From the NCBI RefSeq assembly GCF_040564635.1, contig NZ_CP159837.1, positions 6,683,001-6,747,000 of the forward strand: a stretch of DNA of 64,000 bases, written 5' to 3'. The position numbers were made by a program, and so were the translations under genes. The notes below the pieces were generated by a model that saw only the letters and a list, made by a program, of their open reading frames with translations, did no database searches and was not told the origin of the DNA. Positions 37,289-47,206 of this stretch are shown here, piece after piece; position 1 is the stretch's first letter; each line of letters starts with the position of its first letter. The stretch is from Planktothricoides raciborskii GIHE-MW2 (lineage in GTDB: Bacteria > Cyanobacteriota > Cyanobacteriia > Cyanobacteriales > Laspinemataceae).

Positions 37289-37361
37289 TCCACCACCTAA
37301 ACCGCATTTAAAAGCAAAAAGTTGGATTTATTGCGGAATTTATTGCGGTTTAGGTGGTGGA
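37289..37361. repeat. Perfect 17-bp inverted repeat
   Basis: TCCACCACCTAAACCGC (37289-37305) and GCGGTTTAGGTGGTGGA (37345-37361) are exact complements around 39 bp. The right arm overlaps repeated TTTATTGCGGAATT units (37326-37378). It lies just after the broken ORF and may terminate transcription from the methyltransferase operon. Confidence 0.7.
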
Positions 37362-37536
37362 ATTTATTGCGGAATTTGTTGCATAATTTACGGAAATTGG
37401 TATAACATCAGTCAGGGATGACGAGAATTGCCTGAAAAATCAGCGACGATCGCTCGCGATCGCCCAATAATTGATCTATGAGATAGGATATAAAAAAACC
37501 TCATTGTCTTTCACCCTCTGACAAATTTAAGTGACT

Positions 37537-38397
37537 ATGACTGAGAGCAAAACTGCAAAAAACCAGCCTGCAAAAAACCAGCCCGGTTGGACTTTAGACC
37601 TGCGCGATGAGCGGGTAATTTTAGATTGGATGCCGATTTGGGAATGGTTTTATCGCTACTATTTTCGGGTGGAAAGCGATGGTTGGCATCATATTCCCAG
37701 GACGGGTCAATGTTTGTTTGTGGGTTCCCACAATGGCGGACTGGCTTCTCCAGATACCTCGATGGTGATGTATGATTGGTTTCGGCGGTTTGGAACGAAG
37801 CGTCTGGTGTATGGTTTGATGCACCGGAATGCTTGGAAAGTCGATTCTCGGTTGACGACATTGGCGGCCCAAATGGGGGCTGTGATTGCTCATCCGAAAA
37901 TGGCGATCGCGGCTTTCGAGAAAGGGGCAAGTGTGTTTGTTTATCCCGGTGGGGCGCAAGATGTGTTTCGGCCCCATCATAATCGCGATCGCATTCACTT
38001 AGCCGGACGCAAAGGCTTTATTAAACTAGCCCTGCGGCAGGAAGTGCCCATTGTCCCGGTGATTTCCAAAGGGGCTCACGACACTTTAATTGTCTTAGGG
38101 GACTTCTACGAACAAATACGGCAACTTCATCAATGGGGGATGCCGTGGTTATTTGATGTTGACCCAGAAGTATTTCCCATTTACTTAGGTTTGCCTTGGA
38201 TTATTGGCATTGGCCCCCTACCAAATTTCCCCTTACCGATGCAAATTAAAACTCGCATTTGTCGGCCTATTGAATTTGAATATTATGGGGCAGAAATGGC
38301 CAAAGACCGGGATTATGTCGATATTTGTTATGAAAAAGTCCGCTATCATATGCAGTTAGAATTAGACCGTTTAATGGTGGATCGACCTGGTTTGTAA
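37537..38397 (+). CDS. PlsC/DGAT-like lysophospholipid acyltransferase
   Basis: 286 residues from ATG 37537 (in-frame GTG 37531 is the alternative). The acyltransferase block has LFVGSHNGGLASPDTSMVMY (His of the HxxxxxxxD-type motif), GLMHRNAWKV, and FVYPGGAQDVFRPHHNRDRI (the E/GG-x-R block), then GFIKLALRQEVPIVPVISKG, a layout typical of the DUF/diacylglycerol-acyltransferase-like branch in bacteria. Probably peripheral-membrane lipid acylation; substrate unknown. The first 20 residues contain a duplicated KNQPAKNQP. No operon partners. Confidence 0.83.
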   Translation: MTESKTAKNQPAKNQPGWTLDLRDERVILDWMPIWEWFYRYYFRVESDGWHHIPRTGQCLFVGSHNGGLASPDTSMVMYDWFRRFGTKRLVYGLMHRNAWKVDSRLTTLAAQMGAVIAHPKMAIAAFEKGASVFVYPGGAQDVFRPHHNRDRIHLAGRKGFIKLALRQEVPIVPVISKGAHDTLIVLGDFYEQIRQLHQWGMPWLFDVDPEVFPIYLGLPWIIGIGPLPNFPLPMQIKTRICRPIEFEYYGAEMAKDRDYVDICYEKVRYHMQLELDRLMVDRPGL

Positions 38398-38451
38398 TTT
38401 AAGCTTTAAATAAACCTTAAATACCAGCAGTCAGCGGTCAGTAGCCACGGC

Positions 38452-38857
38452 TTAAACCCGTGGCGAATTTTTTTTACCTTTAAGCCAGTAAGTCATCATT
38501 TCACGTTTACCTTTGACTGGAGTTAAACCTCTGGGTTCAAACTCATAAAATGCTTTTAGCTGTTCATAGATGCTTTCTGTTACTTGAATTTAACCAGTAA
38601 TTCCCATATATTCCATCCGAGAAGCCACATTTACTGTGTCGCCCCATAAGTCGTAAATAAATTTATTCGACCCAATTACCCCGGCAACCACCAGCCCAGA
38701 ATTAATGCAAATTCTAATTTGAAAAGGTTCTCCTTGGGGAGTTTGAAATTGAGCGATCGCCTGCTGCATATCCAGGGCCATATCCGCGATCGCGATCAGA
38801 TGATTCTCGTTGGGAATTGATAAACCTCCGACCACCATATAAGCATCGCCAATGGTT
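38452..38857 (-). pseudogene. Adenylate/guanylate cyclase catalytic-domain remnant cut by an ISL3 element
   Basis: Reads (P)TIGDAYMVVGGLSIP, then [38 protein letters not shown], a TAA at 38590, and on in frame IQVTESIYEQLKAFYEFEPR and GLTPVKGKREMMTYWLKG to TAA 38452. This is a class III nucleotide cyclase domain lacking everything before TIGDAY, because the ISL3 element begins at 38858. A similar remnant is at 57537. The gene is dead twice over, by truncation and by nonsense. Confidence 0.85.
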
Positions 38858-40356
38858 GGCTCTTTAGGACTTACGGTGGTAAGTTTATCTAATCAAGTTA
38901 TCAAATTTTTAATGTTTTTGAGTGGCTAAATCTGTAATTTATAAGGAGTCTCATCAAAAAGCTGATAAAAGACGTAACCGAAAGTTTTCAAAATTTTTAA
39001 ATCCATAGCTTTGGCGTTTTATCAGCTTTATCTTTTTGTTAATCTCTTCCATAGTTTCACTGTTAGAATGACTAATAAAGTAATTACAAATAGTTGGCAT
39101 ATGTTCGGTTATACTTTGAATAACTTTGCCATAAATTTTTCGAGCTTTTTGTAACCATTCTTGAAAGCGCTTTTGGCCTGACAAAACGGTTTGACTGGTT
39201 TCATAAATCTGGCGAAATTCTTCTTTATATTCATAGGCGGCTTTTCACCGCTTAGATTTAGATGAGGATAAGAGGTTTTCCAGTTCCGTGAGTTCTCCAT
39301 TATCCAAATCAATTTTGTTTCTCAAAATTAGAGACAGGTTTTCATGTTTTTTAACTCCTAAAGATTTAGCGATTTTTTTTAATTCTTCAATGAGAGGTCT
39401 CATCACATGAAATCGGTCTGTCACAATTTGAGCATTGGGGAAAATTTCTTAAATAACTTTTGGAAAGCCATGCCACATATCAACACTAACTTCTTTTACC
39501 GCTTTTCTGACTTGAAGCGGAAGTTCTGAAAGCTTTGATATCAAACAATCTTGGGTTCGTCCATCAATGACTTTTATAAGCTTATTTTTATCTAAATCGC
39601 AGACCACCGCTTTATAATTTTTATGCCCTTTACGCATAGCAATTTCATCAAGACTTATCCGACTAACTTCGAGCCACTGCTCCTCGGCTATGTTAGAAGT
39701 CCGGTGATTAAATATTCCTTGAACTTCATCAAAAGATAGCCCATCAACTAATGAAACTTTAGATATATTTAATGACTTTACGCGCTCAAAAATATTTTTT
39801 TCATATCGCAAAGTATGGCGCCGATTCCCCTCTATCCAAGGCAGTTTTTCGGTGAAATACTTTTGACAATGACGAGAATAAAATTGCCGACGGGGGACAT
39901 GTAAATAATTGACCTTATCAAAACAAGGAAGGTCTCGGACTAGGATGGGACGATTTTGATTGATTTCGGTGGTATAACTTTGACATAAAGGACAGTGTGT
40001 TCCTTGGTCAATTTAATCTTTAGGCAAATCCCATCTTCTAGCATGGTAAATTCTCTAACGGTCACTTCAGGTAAGCCCAGTATTACATTGAGATGATTTT
40101 CCATAAACCTAAGCTCAAAAATTTTTAGGGTGAAAGGGTGAGTTTCACAAAACAGCTAAATTTTATCAGTTTAGGGCTTAACTTTGAGCCTGGCAACTAA
40201 ATTTAATGATTTTTTCAGGATTTGGCGGACTTATAAGACTCTTTTTTTTCAACATGAGAAGCTAGAAGCGTTCATGTATATGAATTTCACCTTTTAATTT
40301 TATGCAAATACTCATGTTAAATTAGAGAAACTTATCACCATAAGTCCTAAAGAGCC
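38858..40356 (-). mobile_element. ISL3-family insertion sequence, 1499 bp, decayed
   Basis: The ends are inverted repeats: GGCTCTTTAGGACTTACGGT at 38858 and its near-complement ending AAGTCCTAAAGAGCC at 40356, with further matching GGTAAGTTT/AAACTTA and TCTAA blocks. GGCTCTT is the typical ISL3 tip. No target-site duplication is found: the 8 bp outside are CAATGGTT on the left and GCACAATA on the right, and the two flanks belong to different genes. The transposase on the minus strand is interrupted. Confidence 0.88.
38954..40104 (-). pseudogene. ISL3 transposase pseudogene
   Basis: From ATG 40104: MENHLNVILGLPEVTVREFT through GICLKI, then a shift caused by about 5 extra bases near 40010, then QGTHCPLCQSYTTEINQNRP (zinc-finger CxxC), RYEKNIFERVKSLNISKVSL and the DDE core ISLDEIAMRKGHKNYKAVVC. 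TAA at 39449 splits PKVI*EIFPNAQIVTDRFHV, and TGA near 39246 splits KSKR*KAAYEYKEEF; the C-terminus ends at 38954. The catalytic Asp residues are partly visible, but the protein cannot be made in one piece. Confidence 0.85.
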
Positions 40357-41098
40357 GCACAATAGTCAGATTACTCATGCTATCACCAGTAGCGATTCTC
40401 AGTATAATAATTTAACGGTGAATTTAACCGCTAATGTGAGCGACAATGATGATTTAGGAGAGGTTTTTCAAGGTGACGATCGCCCAAATTTGGCCGGAAC
40501 TAATTTGACCGATCGCCTCCTTGGAACTGTGGAAATGAATATTCTACATGGACGAGAAAGCAATGATTTTATTGATGCTCAAGGGGGGAGCGATCGCCTA
40601 TATGGTCGGGAGAATGATGACTATATTTTAGGAGGGGATGGCGATGATAAAATTTGGGGCGGTCAGGGCAATGATTATATTGAAGGTAGTGCAGGCAATG
40701 ATTTAATGTTTGGGGAAAGTGGCAGCGATCACCTGTTAGGAGGAGATGGCAGCGATCGGCTATTGGGTCATAAAGATAATGACTATTTATCGGGGGATTT
40801 AGGTGCAGATACCCTCACGGGAGGGCAAGGACGGGATGTATTTGCGATCAGTTTAGGCATGGACGGATTGACATTAGAAGCAGCAGATGTTATTACTGAT
40901 TTTAATGTGCAGGAAGATTTTATCGATTTAATGGATTCTGCCACCGCAGGGGGCTTAACTTCTGAATCCTTAAATATTACCCAAGGAACGGGAAATTATA
41001 CTAACGATCTAATCATTCAGCATCAAGCAACCGGGGAATATATAGCCATTTTATTAGGAATTCAGCCAAGTGAAATTAGCTTAATTCAGTTTATTTAA
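40357..41098 (+). pseudogene. RTX/Calx-beta-type calcium-binding protein, 5' truncated
   Basis: The frame is open from the IS edge and reads HNSQITHAITSSDSQYNNLT, VNLTANVSDND (the end of a Calx-beta-like repeat), then six to seven RTX nonapeptides (GGDGDDKIW, GGQGNDYIE, GGDGSDRLL and others, residues about 45-130 of the GTG-40418 version) and a C-terminal ADVITDFNVQEDFIDL secretion-end. RTX proteins bind Ca2+ and are exported by type I secretion. Only the last portion remains; the 5' part was lost at the ISL3 junction, and an ATG start is absent. Not likely expressed as a proper protein. Confidence 0.8.
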
Positions 41099-41139
41099 GA
41101 TATTAACCACAGAGACACAGAGGACACAAGAGAAGAGAA

Positions 41140-44100
41140 ATGAAAAGAAGAATTACTAATTTTGATGGGCGATCGCCCTTTTATCCCTTATTCTTCTTAG
41201 TCCTTTTCCTGACCCTAGGAGTTAATAAGGGTCTAGTCTTTGCCCAAACAATTACCCCAGCAACAGACGGGACGGGAACCGTTGTCACTACTGAGGGAAA
41301 TCAGATTAACATTACCGGGGGTAAAACCTCTGGAGATGGGGCAAATTTATTTCACAATTTCCAAGAATTTGGACTGAGTGATGGACAAATTGCCAACTTT
41401 TTATCCCGTCCAGAAATTGTCAATATTCTCGGACAAATTTCTGGGGGTAATCCATCGTTAATTAATGGTTTAATTCAAGTTACTGGTGGAAATTCTCACC
41501 TATTTTTGCTCAATCCGGCAGGCATAGTATTTGGTCCAAATGCTGCCTTAAATGTCCTCGGTGATTTTACCGCCACCACTGCCACCAGTTTAGGCTTTGA
41601 TAACGGAATATTGCAAGTATTCGGCAATAATAATTATACCACATTAGTCGGGAATCCGATTTATTTTTCTTTTGACAATATTCAGCCAGGGAGTCTGATT
41701 AATTTTGCCGATTTAGCGGTGCGATCAGGACAATCTTTATCTTTGATTGGCGGAACCATACTCAGTACCGGGTCTCTCGCTGCACCCCAAGGGAATCTGA
41801 TTATTACTGCGGTTCCAGGGGAAAGTATTTTGCGGATTAGTCAGCCCGGACATTTACTGAGTTTAGAAGTGAGTTTATCCAATTTAAAAACCGAGGCTTT
41901 TAATCCACTTTCTCTCCCTGAATTATTAACCGGGGGTGGCAATATTATTGATGCCAACCAGGTGAGATTCAATGAAGCGGGACAAGTAGTTTTATCCGGT
42001 TCTGCCTTGGGGATAGGCAATGGGGATGTGGTGATTCAACCCACGAATCAATCAAATCAATCGGCAACAATTATCTCAGGAAATGCTACTTTATCCGCTG
42101 CTAATAATTTAACCTTAGTTGCCAGTAATCTTCAAGCCACAGGCGATTTAAATTTATTCGCCGGTAATGGTCTAAAAATTCGCGATTTTATGGATTCCCG
42201 CCTTCGCGGGAATGACAGTGATAGCGGCAATGACAGTGATAATCTAGATTATCAGTTGCCGGGAAATAAGAGTTATCAAAACCCATTTTCCGCGATCGCA
42301 GGCGGAAATATGAATCTAACTGGACTGCAAAAAATTGATATTTTCGCCCTGAATTCTGTCAACCAAGGCGCAACTTTTCAGGCAGGGGGTGATATTACCT
42401 TAATTAGTGGGGGAAATATTGCCACCGATGCTCATTTTGCCACGGAGGGCAATTTCTTCATTCGCAATGTAGCTGGCGATTTCGGTGATTTTATCAGTTA
42501 TTATGACCCAATTATTAGTGCTGATGGTAATGTGAGTTTTGATGAATATACTGGGGTTTCCTTAAAAGTAGAAGCCACGGGAGGAATTGATGCCGGGAAT
42601 ATCACTATTACTAACCCAGATGTGACTTTATCCGGTTTGCCGGATCCTGATGCGGAAATCTTGGCCAACTCCCCAGCATTAATTTTAAGATCCGGCGTTT
42701 CTAGTCTGACTAATCCGGCGAATATTCCCCCGGATTTGACCGTGATAAACACCGCGTTTCTCTCTGACTCCGAGCAACTTAATCGTGATATTTCTGTGAG
42801 TCAGATTTCCACTCCAGGGGGGCCGGTGACGATTAACTCAGGCGGCCAATTAATCATTGACCGAATCGTCACCCAAGGAGGAGATATTAATCTTTTTGCC
42901 CAGGGTAATATGCAAATTCTGGGCTTGTTAAATTCTAGTGCTGATAATGGCGGCAATGTGACGATTAATGGATTAACAAATGTTGACATATTTGCGATCG
43001 ATGCTCAAGGACTCGCGAGTGATGGAACTGGCGGCAATGTTAATATTAATGCAGGCAATTTTTTCCAAGCCCGTGGCAGTTTTGTAGATCAAAATAATCG
43101 CACCGCCAGCATTTCTACTGCGGGTACAGTCAGTGGTGGGTCAATTAGCATCAGACACGCAGGAGGCAGCGAAACACCATTTATTGTCGGAAATGCCACC
43201 ACCAATGGCACCGCAGCCGCATTAACTACGGGTTCGGAAACCATTTCACCCACCTTTGAGGTGCCTGTTGATGATGATGGGATTTACACTCAAGGCAATA
43301 TCACAATTATCACAACGTCTAATCCAGTTTCAGAACCACCAGAAGAAGATATAGCAGTCCCCATTGATTCAGAAACCACAGAAGAAACTCCTACAGAGGA
43401 AACCACCGTAGAAACTCCTACAGAGGAAACCACCGTAGAAACTCTGATAGAAGAAACTCCGATAGAAGAAACTCCGATAGAAGAAACTCCGATAGAAGAA
43501 ACTCCGATAGAAGAAACTCCGATAGAAGAAACTCCTACCCAAGAAATAACATCTCAGGCAGAAGAACCAGAAATAACCACCGTTAATGCGATCGCAGAAC
43601 CATCGGTCTCAACCGTCCCAGAGAGTACAAATTCACCAACTATCGTAGAGTCAAACCCTGCGATCGAACAAAATAATTCTCAATCTGTCATCTCATCAGA
43701 TTCATCCACTGAAATTGCTAATGTATTGACTGGAAGTGAAAGTACAGAGAATAGCAGTCAGACGGTTTTAAACTCTAGCAGCGATACCACAGTAGGGGAA
43801 ATATTGCCGGACAATTCAATCAAAGTTGGACTAAGGAATATTCCTCTAGGGATCAAAACTGAAATCGCTAACCGAATTGATGCCGGTGAAATATCGGAAG
43901 CTGTTCCCTTTATCGATCGCGTATTTACGGAAGAAGTCATCGCAGGAAGTCAGGTTGAAACCAGCCAACCTCAGTTAAACTCTTTTGAGTCAATTCAAGA
44001 GGAATTAAAAAATATTTCCGTAGCGACTCAGAAAAAATTTGCTCTGGTTTATACGGTGATCCGGGATGAACAACTTGATGTAATTTTAGTACCTATTAAT

Positions 44101-45153
44101 GGCGCTCCCATCTATCGACCAATCAGAGATGCTGGACGAAAGAATATGTTGCCAGTAGTCAAAGATTTTATGGAGAAAATAACCAGCCCTCGATACAGAA
44201 GAAACAATCGATATCTAGCATCAGCGCAGCAACTTTATCAATGGATGATTGAACCAATTGAACCTGACCTAGAACAACTCAATATTGACACTTTAGTATT
44301 TGTCATGGATGCTCAGTTACGCAGCATTCCTTTAGCAGCTTTACATGATGGAGAAAAGTTTTTAATTGAAAAGTATAGTCTGGGATTAATTCCTAGTGTA
44401 AATTTAACAGATACTAGCTATCAAAGTTTAGCCAATGCCAAACTTTTAGCAATGGGTTCTTCTACCTTTAAGGAACATAATCTTTCTGATTTGCCCGGAG
44501 TTCCCTTGGAAGTTTCTACTATTACCCAAGCATGGTCTGGTGACTCGTTTCTGAATGAAGCTTTTACCTGGGAAAATCTCCACCACCAAATTAGTCAACA
44601 TAATTATGGGATTGTCCACTTAGCGACTCATGCGGAATTTGTCCCAGACGCCCCCAGTGATTCTTATATTCAGTTATGGGATCGCAAGTTAAGTTTGAGT
44701 GAACTGCGAGAGTTTCTGTTAGAGAGATCATCCCCGATTAATTTAATGATTTTGTCGGCTTGCCATTCTGCTCTTGGTAATGAAACATCAGAATTAGGAT
44801 TTGCTGGTTTGGCAGTGCAGGCTAAAGTTAAATCCGCCATTGGCAGTATTTGGTATGTGGACGATCGCGCTACCTTGGGATTAATGAGTGAATTGTATCG
44901 GCAGATTCGGCTGGCATTTCAAGACAGCGAAAATCCTGGAGAAACTGACAAAAAATCCAAGCTAAAAGCAGAAATATTGCGCGAAGCCCAAATCGCCATG
45001 CTGCGGGGAGATGTGCGGATTGAAAATGGTCATTTAATTGCTCTAAATTCTGATGATGATATTCTTTTACCCCCGGAAATTACCGTAGACCAAGAAACTT
45101 TTCAGCATCCTTATTATTGGGCTGGATTTACCTTAGTGGGGAGTCCTTGGTAA
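41140..45153 (+). CDS. TPS-type haemagglutinin-domain protein fused to a CHAT caspase-like protease
   Basis: 1337 residues. An N-terminal signal region (FYPLFFLVLFLTLGVNKGLV, FAQ) leads into a two-partner-secretion/filamentous-haemagglutinin domain (GGKTSGDGANLFHNFQEFGL, SHLFLLNPAGIVFGPNA). Beta-helix-like repeats fill about 170-720, then an acidic tandem ETPIEE tract (about 747-805). The C-terminal CHAT domain (about 960-1337) has the dyad His1164 (VHLATHAEF) and Cys1208 (LSACHSALG) and GLAVQAKVKSAIGSIWYVDD. CHAT proteases are caspase-like; here the enzyme is apparently exported with an adhesin scaffold. A REP palindrome is embedded in frame at residues 351-359. Confidence 0.9.
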   Translation: MKRRITNFDGRSPFYPLFFLVLFLTLGVNKGLVFAQTITPATDGTGTVVTTEGNQINITGGKTSGDGANLFHNFQEFGLSDGQIANFLSRPEIVNILGQISGGNPSLINGLIQVTGGNSHLFLLNPAGIVFGPNAALNVLGDFTATTATSLGFDNGILQVFGNNNYTTLVGNPIYFSFDNIQPGSLINFADLAVRSGQSLSLIGGTILSTGSLAAPQGNLIITAVPGESILRISQPGHLLSLEVSLSNLKTEAFNPLSLPELLTGGGNIIDANQVRFNEAGQVVLSGSALGIGNGDVVIQPTNQSNQSATIISGNATLSAANNLTLVASNLQATGDLNLFAGNGLKIRDFMDSRLRGNDSDSGNDSDNLDYQLPGNKSYQNPFSAIAGGNMNLTGLQKIDIFALNSVNQGATFQAGGDITLISGGNIATDAHFATEGNFFIRNVAGDFGDFISYYDPIISADGNVSFDEYTGVSLKVEATGGIDAGNITITNPDVTLSGLPDPDAEILANSPALILRSGVSSLTNPANIPPDLTVINTAFLSDSEQLNRDISVSQISTPGGPVTINSGGQLIIDRIVTQGGDINLFAQGNMQILGLLNSSADNGGNVTINGLTNVDIFAIDAQGLASDGTGGNVNINAGNFFQARGSFVDQNNRTASISTAGTVSGGSISIRHAGGSETPFIVGNATTNGTAAALTTGSETISPTFEVPVDDDGIYTQGNITIITTSNPVSEPPEEDIAVPIDSETTEETPTEETTVETPTEETTVETLIEETPIEETPIEETPIEETPIEETPIEETPTQEITSQAEEPEITTVNAIAEPSVSTVPESTNSPTIVESNPAIEQNNSQSVISSDSSTEIANVLTGSESTENSSQTVLNSSSDTTVGEILPDNSIKVGLRNIPLGIKTEIANRIDAGEISEAVPFIDRVFTEEVIAGSQVETSQPQLNSFESIQEELKNISVATQKKFALVYTVIRDEQLDVILVPINGAPIYRPIRDAGRKNMLPVVKDFMEKITSPRYRRNNRYLASAQQLYQWMIEPIEPDLEQLNIDTLVFVMDAQLRSIPLAALHDGEKFLIEKYSLGLIPSVNLTDTSYQSLANAKLLAMGSSTFKEHNLSDLPGVPLEVSTITQAWSGDSFLNEAFTWENLHHQISQHNYGIVHLATHAEFVPDAPSDSYIQLWDRKLSLSELREFLLERSSPINLMILSACHSALGNETSELGFAGLAVQAKVKSAIGSIWYVDDRATLGLMSELYRQIRLAFQDSENPGETDKKSKLKAEILREAQIAMLRGDVRIENGHLIALNSDDDILLPPEITVDQETFQHPYYWAGFTLVGSPW
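42191..42216 (+). repeat. REP palindrome inserted in frame within the CHAT gene
   Basis: TGGATTCCCGCCTTCGCGGG followed by AATGACA is a member of the dispersed GTCATTCCCGCGAAGGCGGG family, with intergenic copies at 47020-47047, 47317-47343, 53187-53213 and 55761-55813. Here it encodes MDSRLRGND at residues 351-359, followed by an apparent duplicated SDSGNDSD linker, without breaking the frame. Confidence 0.85.
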
Positions 45154-45649
45154 AAAGATTGATTTCTGAAAAAACCACAATTAACGACAAAAGTATTCTT
45201 GTCTTACAGCATAGTTAACCCATACTGCCCAATAATTGCGATCGCCAAAGCATTAATTGATACCAATTTCAAAAATTATTGCTACGATTTTGAGGTTAAT
45301 TTGGGCGCAAGCATTGCGCCCCTAATGTTGCATCTTTCATTAGAAATAGTACGAGTATAATTACTCAACAATAATTCGCCGATCGCACAAGTCTGAAACA
45401 GCATCTAAACGCATCTAATCGTAACAATTCTTAATGTAACCGTAAAGTCAGGATTTAGCCATCAGCAAGCAGGAAAAATCTCAACTTTACCGGATCTCCC
45501 AGAATGGGTGAAGTATAATTAGAACTGAGTGCATACTTATAAGTGCATAGTCATAAGTGCATAGTCATAAGTGCATAGTCATAAGTGCATAATCAATGCT
45601 CATAGCTAATCGCTGACCACACTCATCAAATAGGATTTAAACTCAAACC
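45154..45649. other. Intergenic region with 14-bp tandem repeats
   Basis: At 45529-45594 the unit GTGCATAGTCATAA stands four to five times in tandem, the first unit diverged. Upstream a GGGCGCAA...TTGCGCCC palindrome lies near 45303-45321. No gene is visible in the 496 bp; the array ends about 55 bp before the next start codon. Confidence 0.7.
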
Positions 45650-46960
45650 ATGAGTTCATCAATAGTTCAACTGGTAGATCAACTCCCGCAAGATAATATT
45701 ACCGTTAAAGTGCTCAAAGCCCTAGACTTTGTTGCCCCTGGAGAATGGCAAAATACCGTTGGTTTTGACCAAACAATTCGGGTTGTCACCGGGGAAAATG
45801 ACCCCAAGAAGGTACAGCGGATTAAAGAACGTGCCTTGGTACTCTATGAAGACAACAAAACCGGGTATAAATCAGCGATTTCTCTATATCAACTTATTGA
45901 CAAAGCCGATACAGCAATGGCAACAGCAGCCTTAGCGAATAAAATCGGGGAAAAAATTGAATTTCTCTCATTTCTCAATCGAGTCACTCCTAAAGCTGAT
46001 GTCGCTCAAACCATTGATTTAGTCTTAAAAATTGTCGTTGAAATTATCGCCTTTTGTAAAATACATGGCATTCCTCAACCCAATCCCCAACTCTTTGTGG
46101 AATCTTTAACTAACAACTATACTGACGCATCTTTAATGCGGATGGCAGCTTTAGTTTGCCTAGATGGGATTCTGCCTTTAGGTCCAGATTTCTTACAGAA
46201 AATTCACTCGATTATTGATGGTGGGGATGCGGCCATCGTTAAAGATAATCCGGTTTTTGGCTCAATTAGTAACTCATTACCAGGAGATAGTCCGGCGGCT
46301 AAATTCGGTTTTATTACCCAAAGTTTCAACGCCGTTCAAGGTTGGATGAATAGTTTAATTAGTAAAACGGGTGTCACCCCAGACACGATTTTACAAAGTA
46401 TTGGCAGCTTTATCCAAATTGCCGATGATAAGTTAGATTTTGTGGCGGCTTTCCTTGACCAAACGACTAACTATTATGAACATACCGGGATTCAAACGGT
46501 AGCCCGCAGCTTAATTTTAGCCGCATACGAATCCGTAAAAAATGAATCAGAAGCATCTACCCCAGATTCCAGTTCTCAAGCTTCTGGTTCTCAAGCTTCT
46601 GGTAATGGGGAATTTAAAGTCGGACAATTAGTGGATGTTCTCAGTGAAGATTATTGGTATGCAGGGACGGTTCGGGAACTGCAAGGAAATCTCTGTTTAA
46701 TCCGTTATCTTTATAATAACGATCCGAGTGATGATGAATGGATCGCACAAACCAATCTTGCTCCCGCTGGCAGTAACTATGAAGTGGGAGATGAAATTGA
46801 GGTTCTTTACAGTGATGGGGAATGGTATGAAGCAGAAATCAAAAAAATCAAAGGGGATACCTATTTAGTTGAATATACCGATGAAAATTTTTATGACGAT
46901 GAGGATGATGAGGAAGAAACTGAATGGGTGGCTTGGCAACGGATTTGTTGCGAAGCTTAA
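45650..46960 (+). CDS. Unknown helical protein with two C-terminal Tudor/agenet-like modules
   Basis: 436 residues. Residues 1-300 are largely helical with no family that I recognise (QDNITVKVLKALDFVAPGEW; FGFITQSFNAVQGWMNSLIS). A Ser/Ala/Gln linker (about 302-322) leads to two tandem 50-residue barrels: VGQLVDVLSEDYWYAGTVRE...LIRYLY...EWI and VGDEIEVLYSDGEWYEAEIK...LVEYTDE...EWV, the pattern of Tudor/agenet chromo-like folds. A tail DDEDDEEETEW is very acidic. Such folds usually bind peptides or nucleic acids. No operon partner; the CHAT protein gene lies upstream in the same direction. Confidence 0.7.
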   Translation: MSSSIVQLVDQLPQDNITVKVLKALDFVAPGEWQNTVGFDQTIRVVTGENDPKKVQRIKERALVLYEDNKTGYKSAISLYQLIDKADTAMATAALANKIGEKIEFLSFLNRVTPKADVAQTIDLVLKIVVEIIAFCKIHGIPQPNPQLFVESLTNNYTDASLMRMAALVCLDGILPLGPDFLQKIHSIIDGGDAAIVKDNPVFGSISNSLPGDSPAAKFGFITQSFNAVQGWMNSLISKTGVTPDTILQSIGSFIQIADDKLDFVAAFLDQTTNYYEHTGIQTVARSLILAAYESVKNESEASTPDSSSQASGSQASGNGEFKVGQLVDVLSEDYWYAGTVRELQGNLCLIRYLYNNDPSDDEWIAQTNLAPAGSNYEVGDEIEVLYSDGEWYEAEIKKIKGDTYLVEYTDENFYDDEDDEEETEWVAWQRICCEA

Positions 46961-46969
46961 GAAGCTTAA

Positions 46970-47099
46970 TTAAGTAGACGGGCAGAAATAAATGCACCAC
47001 ATACCCCATGAGAAAAAAACTGTCATTCCCGCGAAGGCGGGAATCCACAGCCTATCGGCGGGGAACGAAAAGTGCAGTTAATTATGTTCACCTACTTAG
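46970..47099. mobile_element. 130-bp MITE-like element, copy 1
   Basis: It begins TTAAGTAGACGGGCA and ends TGTTCACCTACTTAG, an imperfect terminal inverted repeat. It carries the REP palindrome (47020-47047) inside and matches 53135-53265 along its full length at close to 90 percent. It starts 10 bp after the Tudor-like gene. Encodes nothing; mobilisation would need a transposase elsewhere. Confidence 0.82.
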
Positions 47100-47206
47100 T
47101 TAATTAACTAATTAATTTTTACGGGGATATGTTATTAGTTAAAAACCCTAACTTATTCCCGTATTTTTTCGGTTTTTCTTAAAATAAAAATTGTAGAATA
47201 TAATCC

